Positions 61,341 through 64,000 of a stretch of 64,000 bases of DNA are shown in pieces; positions within the stretch are counted from its first letter, which is position 1; the number at the start of each line of letters is the position of its first letter. The DNA comes from Flavobacterium alkalisoli (lineage in GTDB: Bacteria > Bacteroidota > Bacteroidia > Flavobacteriales > Flavobacteriaceae): contig NZ_CP042831.1 in NCBI RefSeq assembly GCF_008000935.1, positions 806,001 through 870,000 on the forward strand, written 5' to 3'. A model generated the notes under the pieces. That model saw only the letters and a list, made by a program, of their open reading frames with translations. It was not told the DNA's origin and did not search any database. The position numbers and the translations under genes are program-made.

Positions 61341-61820
61341 CTAAGCGTTTAAATTCTCTTTTTCAAATACTTTAAGGTCACGGGTATTTTTTTGCACAGC
61401 TATAGCCGCAAAAAGACTAAGGGTGAACGACATTCCGTAAAAACCCTTTTCACTCAGTTCCATATCGGCATTCCATAGCCCTATTATCAGTAACAGTATA
61501 GCCGCAAAAGTCGTAAACCAGCTAATGCTGTAATACAGGTCGGTTACGGGTATTCCTTCCAGTCTGTCCCTTACACTCTTTTGTACCGATACTACCGAGA
61601 ATAATCCAAACAGCAGTATGGTAAAATAATATCCTTTTTCATTAAGCAGCATAGTATTAGCATTAAAAAGTCCTATACAAAAGGAAGCCATACCTATAAT
61701 AAGCGCACACCACGATGCTCCTATAAAAGCATTACTCGGTTTAGATGCTGCCGTTGAAGTTTTATACAGTTTTTCATTTTTAAAGGTTTCGGTAACCTCT
61801 GTTGTTTTTAGCGAATCCAT
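61341..61820 (-). CDS. YiaA/YiaB family membrane protein
   Basis: A 159-aa protein with four helices arranged as two repeats (NAFIGASWCALIIGMASFCIGLFNANTMLLNEKGYYFTILLFGLFSVVSVQKSVRDR and YYSISWFTTFAAILLLIIGLWNADMELSEKGFYGMSFTLSLFAAIAVQKNTRD). The repeated N-A-x-L-x-E-K-G-[YF]-Y signature is that of the YiaA/YiaB domain. Function unknown. The start at 61820 (MDSLKTTEVTE) is preferred; the frame extends to 61847. Confidence 0.88.
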   Translation of the reverse strand: MDSLKTTEVTETFKNEKLYKTSTAASKPSNAFIGASWCALIIGMASFCIGLFNANTMLLNEKGYYFTILLFGLFSVVSVQKSVRDRLEGIPVTDLYYSISWFTTFAAILLLIIGLWNADMELSEKGFYGMSFTLSLFAAIAVQKNTRDLKVFEKENLNA

Positions 61821-61936
61821 AATTTTTGGTTTTTGATTATGGAGCAAATCTCATATAAAACAACAGGCTGTAAAAGTCAATATCATTTAAAAACTGATGA
61901 TATATTATGTATATTTATAGCAAATAAGATCAGATT

Positions 61937-63457
61937 ATGAATGCACTTACCGATATTATATCCATCATGTCTTTAGATGATAAACAAGCATTTATAAAAC
62001 ATGTTAACAATAAGAACAAGCGGAAAGACACCCTTAACACCGACTTGTTTAAATTATTAATAACTGATGATATAAACATTAAGGATAAATTATATTCCGA
62101 CGCAAAAAATGCAGGTGCCTACCATGCCCTGCGTAAAAGAATGTATGACAGCCTTATCGGTTTTATGGCAAACCGCAGCTTTGAAAACAACACCGGAGAT
62201 GAGCATGAAATTACCCGCCTGCTTTTGGTAAGCCGTGTTTTTTTTGAGCATAAACTATACAGGGAAGCGTTTAAATGCCTTGCAAAAGCCGAAGCGCGTG
62301 CTATGGCAGGAGAGTATTTTTCTCTGCTAAACGAAATTTACCAGGTACAAATACAGTTTGCCCATTTTGACCCGCAGTTTAATCTTGATAAAGTACTAAA
62401 GAATTTTACCCAAAACAGTAAGAGGCTACGCAACGAAGAACAGCTTAACCTTGCTTATGCTGTAATGCGAAGGGAACTAATGGATATTTACCATAAGGGA
62501 AAAGTTACCGATGTACAGCAACTGATAACCAATACCATGAAATCCTTTGGTATTTCGTTACGGGAAGTGCTTACATTCAAGTCGCTGTACCAAATGCTGT
62601 TTATTGCAAACGAATATGCCTCCATTAACAGTAATTACAGCCTTGTGGAGACTTTTTTGGTAAAAGGATACCGTTTTATAATAGACAGGCAGGAGCTAGC
62701 CCAAAAGCATTTGTATTACCATATCTACATCCTATATTTTATGGCTAATATTCATTTTAGGAACAGAAGGTTTAGCGAATGCAGTGACTATTTAGACCTT
62801 ATGTTTACCGAAATGCACAAACAGAATAAAAAATACTACAGCCGTTTTATAGGTCGCTATTACCTGTTGCTTATGCTTAACGAAAACTATAGCGGCAATG
62901 CGCAGGCGATACTTAACCTTATAGATAAAGCACAGACAGAAACCAAAAAAGCCGACCCTACCGATAAAAACGATCTGTTATTCTTTTATGTAACCTACTG
63001 GCTACAGCAAGACAATGCACGAGAAGCCCGAAGGTACATGCGCGAGTTTATTCATTCGGACAGTTGGTATGAGAAAAGGATGGGTATGGACTGGGCCATT
63101 AAACGAAGCCTGGTAGAAATTGTAATGCATGCAGAACTGGAAGATCCTGAACAGGCCCTTTACCGATTAAAGGGTTTTAAAAGGCGCTACAAAAAATACC
63201 TGACAGAAGTAAAAGAAGAAAGGGTTATTGCCTATACCTCATTAGTAGAAAAATTCATAACCGATAACACTATAATACATTCCAAAAGCTTTATACAACA
63301 GCTTAACCAACTAACACAGCAGGCCCTGGCAGAAAGCGGAGATGTTTTTGTATTAAGCTTTATAGGATGGCTATCTGCAAAGGTGAATAAAAAACCTGTT
63401 TACCCTGCCATTCTCAATTTAATAAACAATCATTTCTCCCCGTTCCATTCGGCATAG
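61937..63457 (+). CDS. Helical-repeat protein, unknown function
   Basis: A 506-aa soluble protein almost entirely helical, with TPR-like pairs of about 40 residues (for example YREAFKCLAKAEARAMAGEYFSLLNEIYQVQIQFAHFDP and ARRYMREFIHSDSWYEKRMGMDWAIKRSLVEIVMHAELEDPEQALYRLKGF). No signal peptide. It resembles hypothetical proteins widespread in Bacteroidota; I cannot name it. It is preceded by a TATATTTA box near 61911. Its 3' end overlaps the converging HD gene by 28 bp. Confidence 0.72.
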   Translation: MNALTDIISIMSLDDKQAFIKHVNNKNKRKDTLNTDLFKLLITDDINIKDKLYSDAKNAGAYHALRKRMYDSLIGFMANRSFENNTGDEHEITRLLLVSRVFFEHKLYREAFKCLAKAEARAMAGEYFSLLNEIYQVQIQFAHFDPQFNLDKVLKNFTQNSKRLRNEEQLNLAYAVMRRELMDIYHKGKVTDVQQLITNTMKSFGISLREVLTFKSLYQMLFIANEYASINSNYSLVETFLVKGYRFIIDRQELAQKHLYYHIYILYFMANIHFRNRRFSECSDYLDLMFTEMHKQNKKYYSRFIGRYYLLLMLNENYSGNAQAILNLIDKAQTETKKADPTDKNDLLFFYVTYWLQQDNAREARRYMREFIHSDSWYEKRMGMDWAIKRSLVEIVMHAELEDPEQALYRLKGFKRRYKKYLTEVKEERVIAYTSLVEKFITDNTIIHSKSFIQQLNQLTQQALAESGDVFVLSFIGWLSAKVNKKPVYPAILNLINNHFSPFHSA

Positions 63458-64000
63458 AACTGCGCAAGAAAATCTTCCATGTACCTGTGGCGCTGTTCGG
63501 CAAGATATTTACCGGTTTCGGTATTCATCCTGTCTTTAAGTAATAGCAGCTTCTCATAAAAATGGTTTATGGTTGGTGCGGTACTCGCCTTGTATTCCTC
63601 TTTGGTCATGGCTAGGTTCGGTTTTATTTGAGGGTCATACAAAGCCCTATTTTTAAAACCCCCATAATTAAATGTACGCGCTATGCCTATAGCTCCTAAA
63701 GCATCAAGCCTGTCGGCATCCTGAACAATATCGAGCTCCTTAGAATGGAACTTCTTTTCAAAATTACCTCCTTTAAAGGAAATGTTCTCAATAATGTTTA
63801 CTACCTGTAATATTACCTCTTCAGGAACATTTTCATTTTCCATAAAGCGCCATGCCAGTGCCGGGCCTACCGTTTCATCACCATCATGAAACTTGCTGTC
63901 GGCTATATCATGAAGTAATGCTCCAAGCTGTACAATAAGCAGGTTACATTCCTCCCCTTTTGCAATAAGCAGGGCATTATTGTATACACGTTCTATATGA
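63430..64000 (-). CDS. HD-domain phosphohydrolase (YedJ-like), 5' end outside window
   Basis: The visible part is about 189 codons, open to the right edge. It begins with HIERVYNNALLIAKGEE, then LGALLHDIADSKFHDGDET (HD pair), and ends in YAEWNGEK. A downstream Asp in ELDIVQDADRLDALGAIGIARTF completes the H...HD...D metal set. The family consists of small HD hydrolases of unknown substrate, YedJ-type. The internal ATG at 63843 is not the true start because the conserved HD lies before it. It overlaps the plus-strand repeat-protein gene by 28 bp. Confidence 0.9.
   Translation of the reverse strand, partial: HIERVYNNALLIAKGEECNLLIVQLGALLHDIADSKFHDGDETVGPALAWRFMENENVPEEVILQVVNIIENISFKGGNFEKKFHSKELDIVQDADRLDALGAIGIARTFNYGGFKNRALYDPQIKPNLAMTKEEYKASTAPTINHFYEKLLLLKDRMNTETGKYLAEQRHRYMEDFLAQFYAEWNGEK

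Overview
The window looks like chromosomal DNA of a Flavobacteriaceae bacterium, probably Flavobacterium or a close relative. The evidence is low G+C, many outer-membrane and lipoprotein genes of Bacteroidota type, a gliding-motility lipoprotein gene (gldH) behind ricT, and promoters of the Bacteroidota form (TTTG, about 19 bp, TAnnTTTG) instead of -35/-10 boxes. I see no rRNA, tRNA, CRISPR array, insertion sequence or prophage. No gap between genes exceeds about 220 bases.

Layout. 0.1-6.8 kb: an XRE/S24-like regulator with an apparent operator array, a fasciclin lipoprotein, a tail-less SSB, a four-gene run (DUF6000-like, GNAT-nitrilase fusion, zinc-ribbon protein, SDR epimerase) and an orphan response regulator. 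6.9-9.9 kb: M13 peptidase and a SCO copper protein. 9.9-13.2 kb: iron-uptake operon feoA-feoB-outer-membrane protein-41-aa FeoB-associated protein. 13.2-20.6 kb: AraC regulator, aldehyde dehydrogenase, then a metal locus: Nramp-UspA fusion, DtxR/MntR regulator and a divergent TonB receptor. 20.6-24.5 kb: lycopene cyclase facing a sigma factor gene and a protein that joins a cytoplasmic tail, one membrane helix, a long linker and a C-terminal barrel. 24.6-28.8 kb: recA and trhO with an AT-rich ORC/CDC6-like ATPase gene between them and a perfect 38-bp palindrome at the recA promoter. 28.9-34.6 kb: ricT-gldH-PBP1A and scoAB. 34.6-43.4 kb: methyltransferase, double ABC ATPase, exonuclease, serine hydrolase, Ogt, an XRE/membrane pair, DUF1573, a two-component system and cytochrome c.

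43.5-57.9 kb is a heme region. On the minus strand hemA-hemC-ktrB-ktrA-hemD-hemE-(unknown)-GNAT-hemF-DUF4421-hemB run almost without gaps. Divergently, an AraC regulator precedes hemH, a MATE exporter and hemJ. Together they cover every step from glutamyl-tRNA to protoheme except hemL, with potassium-uptake genes embedded. 57.9-64 kb: histidine kinase, enoyl-CoA hydratase, sterol desaturase-like enzyme, small membrane proteins, a helical-repeat protein and an HD hydrolase that runs off the right edge.

The most unexpected signals are (1) the palindrome TTGCTAA-N5-TTAGCAA, found perfect in three coding regions and in degenerate, helically phased copies at the XRE promoter; (2) the 38-bp palindrome and the lone ATPase beside recA; (3) two different palindromes centred on or over the -7 boxes of the divergent mntR/TonB-receptor promoters; (4) the one-polypeptide outer-membrane/cytoplasm partner of a sigma factor; (5) ktrAB inside the heme operon.
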